Source: Erwinia endophytica
GTDB taxonomy: Bacteria; Pseudomonadota; Gammaproteobacteria; Enterobacterales; Enterobacteriaceae
DNA length: 64,000 nt
NCBI RefSeq assembly: GCF_009295515.1
Contig: NZ_RQVV01000061.1
Coordinates: 62,001 to 126,000 of the forward strand
Reading direction: 5' to 3'
A model generated the notes under the pieces. It had not been told where the DNA came from. It did not search any database and was given only the letters and a program-made list of their open reading frames with translations. Shown here in pieces: positions 1-9,576 of the stretch. A program made the position numbers and the translations under genes. The stretch's first letter is position 1, and each line of letters starts with the position of its first letter.

Positions 1-396
1 TCGCAGGCTGCTACGCAACGGGACCGTAAATTTCCGGCAAAATTTTAGCAGTTCTTTACTTTCATTGGTGTCCGGCACTTCAACACGCAGCTCACCGCCC
101 TTCTCCACCACGCCAGTTAGCATTGCGGTTATCGGCGCCACTCGGTCTTCTGGCGGCAGATCACGTAACAGTTCGCCAACCACTATCATCTGGCGGGAAA
201 AAATCAGTTCGCTGAATGGCAACTCGCTAATCAGCTTCCCGGCCTCTTCAGATTGATAACACTCAAACAACACGTAGCCAGAATCGGCTTTGACCCGCGC
301 AAAACCGAAAACCTGCCTGGCCGCGGCTTTGGCTGTGATCTCCGCTGCACATTCTTTCTCAAAACCCTGACGACAATAGAGTAAAACTTTATTCAT
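1..396 (-). CDS. rlmM: 23S rRNA 2'-O-ribose methyltransferase RlmM, N-terminal part
   Basis: This is the first 132 codons of a minus-strand gene that runs off the left edge. The product begins [20 protein letters not shown], the N-terminus of the RlmM (YgdE) family, which methylates the ribose of C2498 in 23S rRNA using S-adenosylmethionine. Only the N-terminal substrate-recognition (THUMP-like) part is inside the window; the methyltransferase domain is beyond it, so catalytic residues cannot be checked. The ATG at 396-394 overlaps the TGA of the upstream ygdD in an ATGA arrangement, so the two genes are probably translationally coupled, as in E. coli. Confidence 0.93.
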   Translation of the reverse strand, partial: MNKVLLYCRQGFEKECAAEITAKAAARQVFGFARVKADSGYVLFECYQSEEAGKLISELPFSELIFSRQMIVVGELLRDLPPEDRVAPITAMLTGVVEKGGELRVEVPDTNESKELLKFCRKFTVPLRSSLR

Positions 397-785
397 TGGC
401 GTTCTGCCCTTTGTTTCAGACGCATCGCGCCCACCAACATCAAAATCCAGCCCACCAGGAAGCAGGTACCGCCAATCGGCGTAACATAGACCCATAACTT
501 CAAATGCGACAGTGCCAGACAATAAAGGCTGCCACTGAATAATACCGTTCCCAGCGCCAGGAACGCGCTGCTCCAGTAAAACCAGATATTAGCCCGACGT
601 AGCATTGCCGATGCCAACCCCAAAATCGTCAGAGTGTGGAACCCCTGATACTCCAGACCCGTTTTCAGCCAGGCCATTTCATTCGTTCCCAGCGATTTAC
701 TCAACACATGAGCGCCAAAAGCCCCCAATGCTACAAATATAAACCCGCTGATAGCTGAAAAAATCAGCATTGCACGACTCGACAT
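393..785 (-). CDS. ygdD: DUF423 inner-membrane protein YgdD
   Basis: The product is 130 residues with four hydrophobic segments and the family signature [11 protein letters not shown]-like stretch near residues 20-28 (here [11 protein letters not shown]). It belongs to the DUF423 small inner-membrane protein family, whose biochemical role is unknown. The start ATG at 785 has a GAGG ribosome site about 9 bases upstream. The stop overlaps the start of rlmM by four bases, and gcvA lies upstream in the same direction, so gcvA, ygdD and rlmM may share transcripts. This is the conserved Enterobacterales order. Confidence 0.93.
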   Translation of the reverse strand: MSSRAMLIFSAISGFIFVALGAFGAHVLSKSLGTNEMAWLKTGLEYQGFHTLTILGLASAMLRRANIWFYWSSAFLALGTVLFSGSLYCLALSHLKLWVYVTPIGGTCFLVGWILMLVGAMRLKQRAERQ

Positions 786-842
786 TCAATCATCCTCAAG
801 GGTGGCACGCACAGCCGTAGCCACGCATGACAAAATCACAGT

Positions 843-1760
843 TCAGTTTACATAGCGGAAGCGAAATTTTTCCTGTTCGCTGGCCGCTTTTGCCAGGATC
901 CACTGTCGGAAGGCGGCTATTTTACCCAGTTCTGCCTGACTGTCATGGCAAACCAGATAAAAAGCGTTTTTACTGACTAACACATCATTGAACGGACAGA
1001 CCAGTCGTCCGGCTTCAATCTCTGTTTGCGCCATCACATTGTTAGCCAGCGCCACGCCCTGCCCGTGGATCGCGGCCTGCAGCACCATGGCGCTATGGCT
1101 GAAAATCGGACCATGCTGCACATTGATATGCGCCACCCCCAACTGGCGGGTGTAAGACTGCCAGTCACGACGGGACGCATCATGCAACAAGGTATGATGG
1201 GCCAGATCTTCCGGTGTTTTTAAAGGGTTATCGCCAGTCAACAGCAATGGAGAACAAACCGGTAACAGGTATTCGGCATAAAGTTTTTCTACCCTCAAGC
1301 CCGGCCAGTTGCCGCGCCCATAGAAAATGGCCACATCAACATCATCAGCCAGCTTCTCTTCATCACGATCCACAGCCTGAATACGCACATCGATTCCTGG
1401 ATAAGCTGAGTTAAAGCTGGAGAGACGGGGAACCAGCCACTGAATGGCAAAACTGGGCAACAAACTGACGGTCAGCGCCCCTTTGGCACTTCGTGCCTGG
1501 AGCTTGCGGGTAGCGTCGTTCAGCGCGGTAAAAATCTCTTTAATATCGAGGTAATAGCTCTGCCCTTCTTCAGTCAGCAGCAACGAACGATTACGGCGGC
1601 GAAACAGCTTCAAACCAAGAAAATCCTCAAGTGACTTGATTTGATGACTCACCGCCGCCTGCGTAACGAATAACTCTTCCGCAGCCCGGGTAAAACTGAG
1701 ATGACGCGCAGCCGCATCGAAAACACGTAGCGCATTGAGAGGAGGAAGACGTTTAGACAT
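843..1760 (-). CDS. gcvA: LysR-type regulator of glycine cleavage, GcvA
   Basis: The protein has 305 residues, equal to E. coli GcvA, if translation starts at the ATG at 1760. A GTG two codons upstream is possible, but the family starts MSKRLPPLNALRVF. Residues 1-60 form the LysR winged helix (AARHLSFTRAAEELFVTQAA is the recognition region). The remainder is the effector-binding domain that responds to glycine and purines. GcvA activates gcvTHP in the presence of glycine, represses it otherwise, and activates the divergent small RNA gene gcvB. That RNA gene lies immediately upstream here, so the regulatory pair is intact. Confidence 0.96.
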   Translation of the reverse strand: MSKRLPPLNALRVFDAAARHLSFTRAAEELFVTQAAVSHQIKSLEDFLGLKLFRRRNRSLLLTEEGQSYYLDIKEIFTALNDATRKLQARSAKGALTVSLLPSFAIQWLVPRLSSFNSAYPGIDVRIQAVDRDEEKLADDVDVAIFYGRGNWPGLRVEKLYAEYLLPVCSPLLLTGDNPLKTPEDLAHHTLLHDASRRDWQSYTRQLGVAHINVQHGPIFSHSAMVLQAAIHGQGVALANNVMAQTEIEAGRLVCPFNDVLVSKNAFYLVCHDSQAELGKIAAFRQWILAKAASEQEKFRFRYVN

Positions 1761-1842
1761 AGTCACCAGAGACTGAATGATACGATATCAGGCCATAACG
1801 ACCCTGACAGAAATTAGCGCATTAGTTTTTTTTATCTGAACC

Positions 1843-1871
1843 ATTATAATTTGTCCGTTGAGGATGTACCA
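1843..1871 (-). promoter_or_regulatory. Candidate gcvA promoter
   Basis: Reading the minus strand, a perfect TATAAT lies at 1848-1843, with a weak TGGTAC at the -35 position 17 bases upstream. The predicted start would leave a leader of about 75 bases before the gcvA ATG. The element overlaps the divergent gcvB promoter, the arrangement through which GcvA represses itself and activates gcvB in E. coli. I infer function from position only. Confidence 0.5.
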
Positions 1872-1886
1872 GCAAATACCTATAGT
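1858..1886 (+). promoter_or_regulatory. gcvB promoter
   Basis: TTGAGG at 1858-1863 and TATAGT at 1881-1886 are separated by exactly 17 bases. The -10 ends six bases before the conserved 5' end of GcvB at 1893. Spacing and position fit a sigma-70 promoter. GcvA sites are expected upstream, but I did not delimit them. Confidence 0.75.
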
Positions 1887-1892
1887 TCCCTC

Positions 1893-2097
1893 ACTTCCTG
1901 AGCCGGAACGAAGAGCAGTTTGAAATTTAAGCGGTTACGCGAGATTTTTTACGGCTTTTGGCTTGTGGTTGTGATGTTGTGTTTGCAATTGGTCTGACGA
2001 TTTTCAGATCGGGTAGCCTGGCTGCCCTTTATTCCTGTAGATTTATCCTGTCTGTCCATAGTGATGAATAGCACCGCAAATCGCGGTGCTTTTTTTT
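1893..2097 (+). ncRNA. gcvB: GcvB small regulatory RNA
   Basis: The RNA begins ACTTCCTGAGCCGGAACGAA, the conserved GcvB 5' end, and runs about 205 bases to a terminator, the same length as in E. coli. The GU-rich R1 seed region (GUGGUUGUGAUGUUGUGUUU) is at about 1965-1984, and the CCUGUCUGUCCAUAGUGAU block lies just before the terminator. GcvB is an Hfq-dependent RNA that represses many amino-acid and peptide transporter mRNAs. It sits divergent from gcvA and convergent with ygdI, the standard location. The middle stem region (about 1910-1955) differs from E. coli, as is usual. Confidence 0.96.
2071..2097 (+). terminator. Rho-independent terminator of gcvB
   Basis: GCACCGC at 2071-2077 pairs with GCGGTGC at 2083-2089, followed by eight T at 2090-2097. 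It ends nine bases before the stop of the convergent ygdI gene. Confidence 0.95.
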
Positions 2098-2106
2098 GGT
2101 TGATAC

Positions 2107-2331
2107 TTACTGGTCCATTTCGACCATTTCTTTCACCTCTGCACGGTTAATCTGCTGCGTGTTGCCGTTGGCATCTTTATAGCTGATCATCCCGGTATCT
2201 GAATCAACGGCGGGTTTGCCATCAGCAACAATCGTCCGACCATCATTGGTATGCATCACGTAATTGCTGGAACAGGCAACCAGAGTAAAAGTCATGGCAC
2301 AGGCGGTCATAAAAACAGAAAATTTTTTCAT
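2107..2331 (-). CDS. ygdI: DUF903 lipoprotein YgdI
   Basis: The product is 74 residues with a lipoprotein signal peptide ending in the lipobox LVAC (Cys20), followed by a DUF903 domain (SSNYVMHTNDGRTIVADGKP). These are small SH3-like outer-membrane lipoproteins of unknown function. The chosen ATG at 2331 has AAGGAG at the correct distance and gives a proper signal peptide; in-frame starts further upstream add residues with no family match. A paralogue, ygdR, is at 31.3 kb. The gene runs toward gcvB and is divergent from csdA. Confidence 0.92.
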   Translation of the reverse strand: MKKFSVFMTACAMTFTLVACSSNYVMHTNDGRTIVADGKPAVDSDTGMISYKDANGNTQQINRAEVKEMVEMDQ

Positions 2332-2556
2332 CCTTATATCTCCTTGCAGGTAATAATGCGATAAACCCCTCATCGATGCGGCCAGAAAGCAAAAAAAGAA
2401 TAAATTGCCAGTCTGAAAGTCGCTTATTTGCGGGTAATAGTTTAAATCTTGCATAATCAGGATAACTCGCTTTTCCAGCATTGCCAGAAAAGTATCTGTA
2501 ATTCAGAGTGGTCTGGAAATAAACCACACCAATCCATCATTGGTTTCGAGGAGTGT

Positions 2557-3762
2557 ATGACGTCATTTATCCCCGATCAGTTTCGCCAGCAGTTCCCGGC
2601 CCTGGCCGATGCCGGTATTTACCTTGATAGTGCCGCTACTACGCTGAAACCGGAGGTGGTGATTCAGGCAACACAGCAATTTTACAGCCTGAATGCCGGC
2701 ACCGTACACCGCAGCCAGTTCGCTGCGGCGCGCGAGCTGACCGAACGTTATGAACATACCCGTAGCCAGGTGGCGCGTCTGCTGAACGCTCCTGCTGCAA
2801 CCAACATTATCTGGACAAAAGGCACCACCGAGGCCATTAACCTGGTCGCTCAGGGCTATTTTCGTCCCCGGCTGCAGGAGGGTGACGAGATAATCGTCAG
2901 TGAAGCAGAGCATCATGCCAACCTGGTGCCGTGGTTAATGGTGGCGGAACAGACTGGCGCGAAAGTAATCAAATGGCCGCTGGGTAAAGACCGGCTACCC
3001 GATATCACTTTATTGCCGGCGTTACTCAACTCACGTACCCGCTTGCTGGCCCTGGGGCAGATGTCCAACGTCACCGGCGGCTGCCCAGACCTCACCAAAG
3101 CCATTAGCCTTGTCCACCAGGTTGGCGCCAAAGTGATGATCGACGGGGCGCAAGGCGTAGTCCACACCCCACCCGACGTGCAAGCACTGGACATCGATTT
3201 TTATGCTTTCTCGGCCCATAAGATGTATGGCCCTATGGGGATTGGGGCGCTCTATGGCAAACCCGAGCTGCTGGACGCGATGCAGCCATGGCAGGGCGGT
3301 GGCAAAATGCTGACAACCGTCGACTTTACAGGCTTCACGCCACAGCCCGTACCGTGGCGCTTTGAAGCGGGAACGCCGAACGTCGCCGGAGTGACAGGCC
3401 TGAGCGCGGCGCTGACCTGGCTGGAAACGCTGGATAGAGTTCAGGCCGAAAGCTGGAGCTGTCATCTGGCCGACCTGGCTGAAGAGCGTCTCGCCACTCT
3501 CCCCGGTTTCCGCAGCTTCCGCGCCAGCCGATCCAGCTTACTGTCGTTCGATATTGTCGGCGTGCATCACAACGATGTCGTCACACTGCTGGCAGAAAGT
3601 GGTATCTCACTGCGCGCGGGTCAGCACTGCGCTCAACCGTTGCTACAGGCTTTGGGGATTAATGGCACTTTGCGCGCTTCATTTGCACCGTATAATACGC
3701 TCAACGATGTTGAAGCGCTGGTCAGCAGTATGATCACCGCACTGGAACTGCTGGCAGATTAA
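2557..3762 (+). CDS. csdA: Cysteine desulfurase CsdA
   Basis: The protein is 401 residues, identical in length to E. coli CsdA. It is a fold-type I PLP enzyme of the SufS-like class II cysteine desulfurases. The PLP lysine is Lys222 in FSAHKMYG, and the catalytic cysteine is Cys358 in RAGQHCAQP; both are at the E. coli positions. It releases sulfur from cysteine as a persulfide for transfer to CsdE. The ATG at 2557 is preceded by GAGGAG, which decides against longer in-frame starts. csdE follows after two bases, so the two proteins are made together. Confidence 0.97.
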   Translation: MTSFIPDQFRQQFPALADAGIYLDSAATTLKPEVVIQATQQFYSLNAGTVHRSQFAAARELTERYEHTRSQVARLLNAPAATNIIWTKGTTEAINLVAQGYFRPRLQEGDEIIVSEAEHHANLVPWLMVAEQTGAKVIKWPLGKDRLPDITLLPALLNSRTRLLALGQMSNVTGGCPDLTKAISLVHQVGAKVMIDGAQGVVHTPPDVQALDIDFYAFSAHKMYGPMGIGALYGKPELLDAMQPWQGGGKMLTTVDFTGFTPQPVPWRFEAGTPNVAGVTGLSAALTWLETLDRVQAESWSCHLADLAEERLATLPGFRSFRASRSSLLSFDIVGVHHNDVVTLLAESGISLRAGQHCAQPLLQALGINGTLRASFAPYNTLNDVEALVSSMITALELLAD

Positions 3763-3764
3763 CC

Positions 3765-4208
3765 ATGACTTTTTTACTTGCACCACATCCGTTTGGCGCG
3801 CAGATCACCGCCGAGGACCTGAAACAAAAATTTGCGGCATTCACTCAATGGGAAGACCGCTACCGTCAGTTGATCATGTTGGGTAAACAACTGCCGCCCC
3901 TGCCTGATGAGCTGAAAATAGCGGAGATCGAATTGAGCGGTTGTGAGAATCGCGTCTGGTTAGGGTATCAACAACGGAGCGATGGCCGCCTGCATTTCTA
4001 TGGCGACAGCGAAGGTCGCATTGTGAGGGGATTGCTTGCCGTACTACTGACAGCAGTAGAAGGACAACCACCTGCCGCGCTGTTGCGGCAGGATCCGCTG
4101 GCATTATTCGATGATTTGGGACTACGTCATCAGCTTAGCGCTTCACGCAGTGCCGGTCTGGTCGCTCTGGCAGAAGCGGTGATTAACGCCGCACGGGAAA
4201 CGCGCTGA
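3765..4208 (+). CDS. csdE: Sulfur acceptor CsdE
   Basis: The product is 147 residues of the SufE/CsdE family. The acceptor cysteine is Cys60 in the motif LSGCENRVW, matching Cys61 of E. coli. It takes the persulfide sulfur from CsdA and passes it to further acceptors; in E. coli it also binds TcdA (CsdL). The gene starts two bases after the csdA stop, so translation is likely coupled. The stop codon abuts the stop codon of the convergent tcdA with no intervening base, leaving no room for an intergenic terminator. Confidence 0.96.
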   Translation: MTFLLAPHPFGAQITAEDLKQKFAAFTQWEDRYRQLIMLGKQLPPLPDELKIAEIELSGCENRVWLGYQQRSDGRLHFYGDSEGRIVRGLLAVLLTAVEGQPPAALLRQDPLALFDDLGLRHQLSASRSAGLVALAEAVINAARETR

Positions 4209-5009
4209 TCAGGCGCGCGCCGCTTTCGCCATCATCTTTTTCAGCACATGGGCAACAGCGACAAAACCAAAGGTGGCGGTAACCATGGTTGCCGCGCCAA
4301 AACCTGATGCACAGTCCATCCTCTTCGGCCCTTCCGCCGTACGGCGTGCCGTGCAAACCGAACCATCCGCCTGTGGGTACATCAGCGCTTCCGTTGAAAA
4401 CACGCAGTCAATACCCAGCTTACCTTTGCTGTTCTTCACTATATTGAAATCGTGCTTCAGACGCTCACGCAGTTTGGCCGCCAGCGGATCCTGAATCGTT
4501 TTCGCCAGATCGACAACCTGGATTTGTCCAGGATCAATCTGTCCCCCCGCCCCACCAATGGTGACCAGCGGGATCTTATTACGACGACACCAGGCCAGTA
4601 GCGCCGCTTTAGGCCGTACGCTGTCGATAGCATCAATCACGTAAGTGAATCCACCGCTCATCAGTTCTGCTGTGTTTTCCGGGGTGATAAAATCGTCAAC
4701 ACAGGTGACGTTACACTCCGGGTTTATTGCCAGAATACGTTCCGCCATCACCTCAGTTTTTGCCTGCCCCACGGTCTCTTTCAGGGCGTGAATTTGCCGA
4801 TTGGTGTTGGTCACGCAAATATCGTCCATATCGATCAAGGTAATAGCGCCAATTCCGGTACGCGCCAGCGCTTCCGCCACCCAGGAACCCACGCCGCCAA
4901 TACCGATAACACAGATATGCGCCTCAGCGAACAATTTCAGGGCCGACTGTCCGTACAAACGCGCCGTGCCGCCAAAGCGTTGCAGCCAGGCGTCAGAAAG
5001 AGTTGTCAT
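4209..5009 (-). CDS. tcdA: tRNA threonylcarbamoyladenosine dehydratase TcdA
   Basis: This 266-residue protein is of the ThiF/MoeB/E1-like family. The nucleotide-binding loop GIGGVGSW is at residues 36-43, with the acidic strand end LIDMDD at 58-63, followed by the family's MDCASGFGAA-type C-terminal region. TcdA uses ATP to cyclise t6A at position 37 of tRNAs to ct6A. The start ATG at 5009 has GAGG upstream. It is convergent with csdE, whose product is a known partner. mltA is upstream on the same strand, 60 bases away. Confidence 0.96.
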   Translation of the reverse strand: MTTLSDAWLQRFGGTARLYGQSALKLFAEAHICVIGIGGVGSWVAEALARTGIGAITLIDMDDICVTNTNRQIHALKETVGQAKTEVMAERILAINPECNVTCVDDFITPENTAELMSGGFTYVIDAIDSVRPKAALLAWCRRNKIPLVTIGGAGGQIDPGQIQVVDLAKTIQDPLAAKLRERLKHDFNIVKNSKGKLGIDCVFSTEALMYPQADGSVCTARRTAEGPKRMDCASGFGAATMVTATFGFVAVAHVLKKMMAKAARA

Positions 5010-5069
5010 GCTTTACCTCAGAACCTCGGAATTCAACAACGGGCCGACTGAACAGCCCGCTATCAGCCA

Positions 5070-6212
5070 TTACTGCCGGGTCAACAGGGCAGAACCGCCA
5101 TGACTATTTTGTACAGAAGAGAATATCGGCATACCTGCGCCAGGCGCCGCTTTCAGCACCCAGACGCGGCCATAATGATTATACCAGCCCGCCATATGAC
5201 CGGCTTCCGGGCCGATACCCTGGTAGATATCAAAATGCTGCCCTTTAATGGCGCCACCCACATCGAGCGAGACCAGCATGCGCATCTCATATTTTCCGGT
5301 AAATTTACCGTTGTTGTCCAGTAATGGCACTTCGGCCAGCAGCGTCGTTCCCGGCGGGATCAACGAGCGATCAGACGCCGCCGCGGCTTTGGCAATCAGC
5401 GGGACGGCGCTGGCACCGCGAACTGGAGCAAACTCCTCTGGTTTAAAGAACACAAAGGAAGGGTTCTGCTCCAGTAGCTCACGCACTTCTTCCGGGCTGT
5501 GCGTTTCTCCCCAGTGGCGGATAGCCTGCATCGACATATCCTCACGCTTCACTTCACCACGATCGATCAATACTTTACCGATACTGCGATATGGGTGGCC
5601 GTTTTTACCACCGTAACCAAAGAACATTAACGGCCGCCCATCGCCAAAATCAACATAGCCGCTGCCCTGCACATCCATAATGAAGTTATCCATCAGGGAA
5701 TTGCTGTAACCCAGCACGTAACGGTCATCCAGTGCGCCACTGTAAATTTGCGCACGAGTAGGCAGACGACGTTTACCCGGCGGCATACGGTATAAAGGAT
5801 ACTGGAACTCGCCCTGGCGGGTGTAACGGGCCTCAATAACCGGCGTATAATAGCCAGTAAACTGCACGTTACCATAGTTGTCGGTCCCTTCCATTTGATA
5901 GGCGTCCAGACCAAACTGGCGCAACTGGCGCGTATCGCCACCGGCCATCAACCAACTTTCAATCGCGCTGTAGGTCGAATTCTGTCGGGCGAACATACCC
6001 GGCGAAGCATATTTAATTTCCAATACCTGGTTGGCGAAGTCTTTGCCGTTAACCGGTCGCCCTTTCGCATTCGGTTGATTGACCAGTCCTAACGGCTGGT
6101 CCAGTTTACCATCCTTATATTGCTGCCCACGATCAGCCGGTTTTGAAGAACATCCCACCAACAGAGCAATCAATCCCCCGGTAATCACATACTTCGCCCA
6201 ACGTCCTTTCAT
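5070..6212 (-). CDS. mltA: Membrane-bound lytic murein transglycosylase A
   Basis: The protein is 380 residues with a lipoprotein signal peptide and lipobox LVGC (Cys21), so it is probably an outer-membrane lipoprotein facing the periplasm. It has the MltA barrel followed by the 3D domain: the run SLDVGGAIKGQHFDIYQG about 60 residues before the end carries the conserved aspartates of that domain, including the catalytic Asp of E. coli MltA. It cleaves the MurNAc-GlcNAc bond to give 1,6-anhydro ends. AGAGG lies about 10 bases upstream of the ATG. It lies between tcdA and the initiator tRNAs, as in E. coli. Confidence 0.96.
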   Translation of the reverse strand: MKGRWAKYVITGGLIALLVGCSSKPADRGQQYKDGKLDQPLGLVNQPNAKGRPVNGKDFANQVLEIKYASPGMFARQNSTYSAIESWLMAGGDTRQLRQFGLDAYQMEGTDNYGNVQFTGYYTPVIEARYTRQGEFQYPLYRMPPGKRRLPTRAQIYSGALDDRYVLGYSNSLMDNFIMDVQGSGYVDFGDGRPLMFFGYGGKNGHPYRSIGKVLIDRGEVKREDMSMQAIRHWGETHSPEEVRELLEQNPSFVFFKPEEFAPVRGASAVPLIAKAAAASDRSLIPPGTTLLAEVPLLDNNGKFTGKYEMRMLVSLDVGGAIKGQHFDIYQGIGPEAGHMAGWYNHYGRVWVLKAAPGAGMPIFSSVQNSHGGSALLTRQ

Positions 6213-6376
6213 TACTTTGCAACCTCTTTGCGAAATTCCAGGCCGAAGATAGCAAAGCCACCGGGAGATTTAAACGTACGAAGGGTAAAGATAACCCAAC
6301 ATTGTTCAACTATAGAGCAGATGGCAGAGAAATTAAGCAGCAGGCATCCTTTTGATGACTTTATTGCAAAAAGTGG

Positions 6377-6404
6377 TTGCAACAAAACTCACGGCGAGTA
6401 TAGT
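6377..6404 (+). promoter_or_regulatory. Candidate promoter of the initiator tRNA genes
   Basis: TTGCAA at 6377-6382 and TATAGT at 6399-6404 are 16 bases apart, and a GC-rich discriminator (GCGCATCC) follows. That discriminator is typical of stringently controlled stable-RNA promoters. Transcription would begin around 6411, seven bases before the first tRNA. Confidence 0.65.
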
Positions 6405-6417
6405 GCGCATCCACGGA

Positions 6418-6494
<77 letters not shown>

Positions 6495-6561
6495 ATTTTC
6501 CTTTGGGAAAACAGTAAAGTAATGAGAAAGACTGTTGTGACGGAAGCAACAGCACTACGGA

Positions 6562-6638
<77 letters not shown>

Positions 6639-6644
6639 ATCAAG

Positions 6645-6665
6645 CACCCTTAAGGGTGTTTTTTT
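6645..6665 (+). terminator. Rho-independent terminator of the tRNA operon
   Basis: CACCCTT at 6645-6651 pairs with AAGGGTG at 6652-6658, a seven-base perfect inverted repeat, followed by seven T. It begins six bases after the CCA of the second tRNA. Confidence 0.9.
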
Positions 6666-6724
6666 GTTTTTGACATCCAGCCCCACTCTTTCGACACTTA
6701 ACCTGTGTTTGTCCGCCCTCGCGA

Positions 6725-7975
6725 TTATCCTGGCGCCAGCGGAGCACCACTGGCGATGTAATCTTTGATCCCGGCAAAAATCGCCGCCGCAATCTGCTGC
6801 TGAAAATGGCTGGTACGCAATTTACGCTCTTCTTCCAGATTGCTGATAAAAGCTGTTTCCACCAGAATCGACGGAATATCCGGCGCTTTCAGTACCGCAA
6901 ATCCGGCCTGGTCCACCGTTTTCTTATGCAGATGATTGACCTTCCCCACCCGCGACAGTACTTCTTTACCAAATTTCAGACTGTCATTGATAGTCAGGCT
7001 CTGTACCATATCGAACATGGTATGGTCGAGATAACGGTCTCCGCTTCTGCTGACGCCGCCAATCAAGTCAGATTCGTTCTGTGTCCGCGCCAGATAGCGT
7101 GCTGCCGTGCTGGTCGCGCCTTTGGTCGAGAGAGCAAAAACCGAGGAGCCCCGCGCCGCCCGGTTAGTGAACGCATCAGCATGGATGGACACAAACAGAT
7201 CGGCGCGCTGCTTGCGGGCTTTAGCCACCCTCACCCGCAATGGAATAAATACGTCCTCATTACGCGTCATGTACACCCTCATGTTCGGCTCTTTGTCGAT
7301 CAACGATTTCAACCGTCGGGCGATTTGCAGCACAATATCCTTTTCTCGCGTCTTATTTTTTCCGATCGCACCAGAGTCTTCACCGCCGTGTCCCGGATCA
7401 AGCATGATCACAATCGGGCGATCCCTGCCAGCTTTCCCCGGTAAAGGCGCCCTGGCAGGTTGATCCTTCTCAAGGTTGCCTTTGTTGTAATCTTCCAGTA
7501 ACGCCAGTAACGGATCGTCCTCATGGCGGCTACTTTTCCCCCCTGCCGGATACAGATCCAGCACCAGTCGGTGCTGAATACCCGCAACCGGATCCAGTGT
7601 AAACACTTTCGGCATCACGTTTTGCTTCAGTTCCAACACCAACCGCACGGTATTTTTATTGAACTGGCCTACCCGGGCATTTTTAATGTAAGGGTCGTCA
7701 TTACGGACCAGGTCAGGTGCCCGGGTTAACACATGGTTAAGGTGCAGATGAGTGATATCCACCACGACGCGGTCGGGGTTACTCAGAACGAACTGCTTGT
7801 ATTGCAGCGGGCCGCTGGATTCCAGCGTGACACGAGAGTAGGTCGAGGAAGGCCAGATGCGGATAGCAACCACATGGCTGGCGGCTGCAAAACCTACTTT
7901 ACTGACGCTGAGCAACAGAACTGCCCCCGTATTTTTTAACCACCGGCGTCGGCCTGGCGAAGGTAAATCGGACAT
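6725..7975 (-). CDS. amiC: N-acetylmuramoyl-L-alanine amidase AmiC
   Basis: The protein is 416 residues. Residues 1-32 form a twin-arginine signal (RRRWLKN then a hydrophobic stretch ending FAAA), as in E. coli AmiC. An AMIN domain follows (about 35-150), and then an Amidase_3 catalytic domain from about residue 185. Zinc-site motifs are visible: [19 protein letters not shown] and VSIHADAF. It removes stem peptides from murein at the septum during daughter-cell separation, under control of NlpD-type activators. GGAG lies five bases before the ATG. It is divergent from argA. Confidence 0.96.
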   Translation of the reverse strand: MSDLPSPGRRRWLKNTGAVLLLSVSKVGFAAASHVVAIRIWPSSTYSRVTLESSGPLQYKQFVLSNPDRVVVDITHLHLNHVLTRAPDLVRNDDPYIKNARVGQFNKNTVRLVLELKQNVMPKVFTLDPVAGIQHRLVLDLYPAGGKSSRHEDDPLLALLEDYNKGNLEKDQPARAPLPGKAGRDRPIVIMLDPGHGGEDSGAIGKNKTREKDIVLQIARRLKSLIDKEPNMRVYMTRNEDVFIPLRVRVAKARKQRADLFVSIHADAFTNRAARGSSVFALSTKGATSTAARYLARTQNESDLIGGVSRSGDRYLDHTMFDMVQSLTINDSLKFGKEVLSRVGKVNHLHKKTVDQAGFAVLKAPDIPSILVETAFISNLEEERKLRTSHFQQQIAAAIFAGIKDYIASGAPLAPG

Positions 7976-8161
7976 GCCACTCCAATATGATTGCTGTTTT
8001 TTCTAAAAAAATAATGCTAAATAACTGCCAATTTAGGAAACTTTAGCGAATCCTGCTAACGGTGTCATCAGAAAAAAGCCCGCTGATGCACCTATTAGCG
8101 CTCATCCCCCACTAACGTTGATTGAAAGTACAAGAATTGCCTCTTGCAACCAGGCAATAAA

Positions 8162-8196
8162 AGAATAAAAATACATTTTTATCGAATAATAATTCA
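8162..8196 (+). promoter_or_regulatory. Two ARG boxes (ArgR operator) before argA
   Basis: CGAATAATAATTCA at 8183-8196 differs by one base from the ArgR core TGAAT-N4-ATTCA. AGAATAAAAATACA at 8162-8175 differs by two. The two boxes are exactly 21 bases apart, the usual phasing of paired ARG boxes on one helix face. They lie just before the argA ribosome site and overlap a plausible -10 region (TTGCAA at 8144-8149 is a possible -35). This indicates arginine repression of argA, as in E. coli. Confidence 0.8.
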
Positions 8197-8209
8197 TAGA
8201 GGGTTTGCT

Positions 8210-9538
8210 GTGAAGGAACGTAGTACCGAGCTGGTTCAGGGGTTTCGCCATACCGTCCCCTATATCAATGCCCACCGTGGTAAAACGTTTGTCATTATGC
8301 TGGGTGGTGAAGCTATCGAGCATGAGAACTTTTCAAGCATCGTCAATGATATTGGCCTTCTCCACAGTCTCGGCATCCGCCTGGTCGTGGTGTATGGCGC
8401 ACGACCTCAAATCGACGCAAACCTGGCTGAACACCATCTGGAGCCGGTTTACCACAAACACATCCGCGTGACAGATGCCCAATCTCTGGAACTGGTGAAG
8501 CAGGCCGCAGGCCGTTTGCAACTGGACATTACCGCACGCCTGTCGATGAGCCTGAATAATACTCCCTTGCAAGGCGCCCATATCAATGTGGTCAGCGGCA
8601 ATTTTATCATCGCTCAGCCGCTGGGCGTGGATGATGGCGTTGACTACTGTCACAGTGGGCGAATCCGCCGTATTGATGAAGAGGCCATTCACCGCCAACT
8701 TGACAGTGGCGCCATCGTGTTGATGGGGCCTGTAGCGGTTTCTGTTACCGGAGAAAGCTTCAACCTGACTTCGGAAGAAGTCGCCACGCAACTGGCGATC
8801 AAGTTAAAAGCGGAGAAGATGATCGGTTTCTGCTCCGAGCAGGGAGTCACCAACAACGAAGGCGCAATTATTTCTGAGCTGTTCCCGAACGACGCGCAAC
8901 AACGCATTGAAGAACTTGAACGAGATAATGACTTTCTCTCCGGCACGGTTCGCTTCCTGCGTGGTGCGGTAAAAGCCTGCCGTAGCGGCGTGCGCCGCAG
9001 TCACCTGATCAGTTATCAGGAAGATGGCGCGCTACTGCAGGAGCTGTTTTCTCGCGACGGTATTGGTACACAGATAGTCATGGAAAGCGCAGAGCAGATC
9101 CGCCGTGCGACAATCAACGATATCGGCGGCATTCTGGAACTGATCCGTCCGCTGGAGCAACAGGGGATCCTCGTGCGCCGCTCGCGTGAGCAACTGGAGA
9201 TGGAGATCGACAAATTCACCATTATCGAACGCGATAATCTGACCATCGGCTGTGCAGCGCTTTACCCTTTCCCCGAAGAACAGATTGGTGAAATGGCTTG
9301 CGTGGCGGTACATCCGGATTACCGTAGTTCCTCCCGCGGAGAAGCCTTGCTGGAACGGATTGCGTTACAGGCACGCCAGATGGGGCTGAAAAAACTGTTT
9401 GTGCTGACTACCCGCAGTATTCACTGGTTCCAGGAACGTGGCTTCACACCGGTCGATATCGAACTACTGCCGGAAAGCAAAAAACAGATGTACAATTATC
9501 AGCGACGCTCCAAAGTGTTGATGGTCTCTCTGACCTGA
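8210..9538 (+). CDS. argA: N-acetylglutamate synthase ArgA
   Basis: The protein is 442 residues, against 443 in E. coli. It starts at a GTG (8210), preceded by AGAGGG at 8198-8203. The N-terminal amino-acid-kinase domain (about 1-285, with [15 protein letters not shown]) binds arginine. The C-terminal GNAT acetyltransferase domain (from about 290) carries the acetyl-CoA loop in [15 protein letters not shown]. It catalyses the first committed step of arginine synthesis and is feedback-inhibited by arginine. Expression is probably repressed by ArgR through the two boxes upstream. It is convergent with recD. Confidence 0.97.
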   Translation: MKERSTELVQGFRHTVPYINAHRGKTFVIMLGGEAIEHENFSSIVNDIGLLHSLGIRLVVVYGARPQIDANLAEHHLEPVYHKHIRVTDAQSLELVKQAAGRLQLDITARLSMSLNNTPLQGAHINVVSGNFIIAQPLGVDDGVDYCHSGRIRRIDEEAIHRQLDSGAIVLMGPVAVSVTGESFNLTSEEVATQLAIKLKAEKMIGFCSEQGVTNNEGAIISELFPNDAQQRIEELERDNDFLSGTVRFLRGAVKACRSGVRRSHLISYQEDGALLQELFSRDGIGTQIVMESAEQIRRATINDIGGILELIRPLEQQGILVRRSREQLEMEIDKFTIIERDNLTIGCAALYPFPEEQIGEMACVAVHPDYRSSSRGEALLERIALQARQMGLKKLFVLTTRSIHWFQERGFTPVDIELLPESKKQMYNYQRRSKVLMVSLT

Positions 9539-9576
9539 GAAGGAATGGCAAAAAATCATTCTCCTCTATTCTTTGC

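Noticed and set aside
9537-9566. Hairpin between argA and recD as bidirectional terminator
   Set aside because: Only about six contiguous base pairs form (GGAATG with CATTCT, including one G-T), and no T tract follows on the plus strand.
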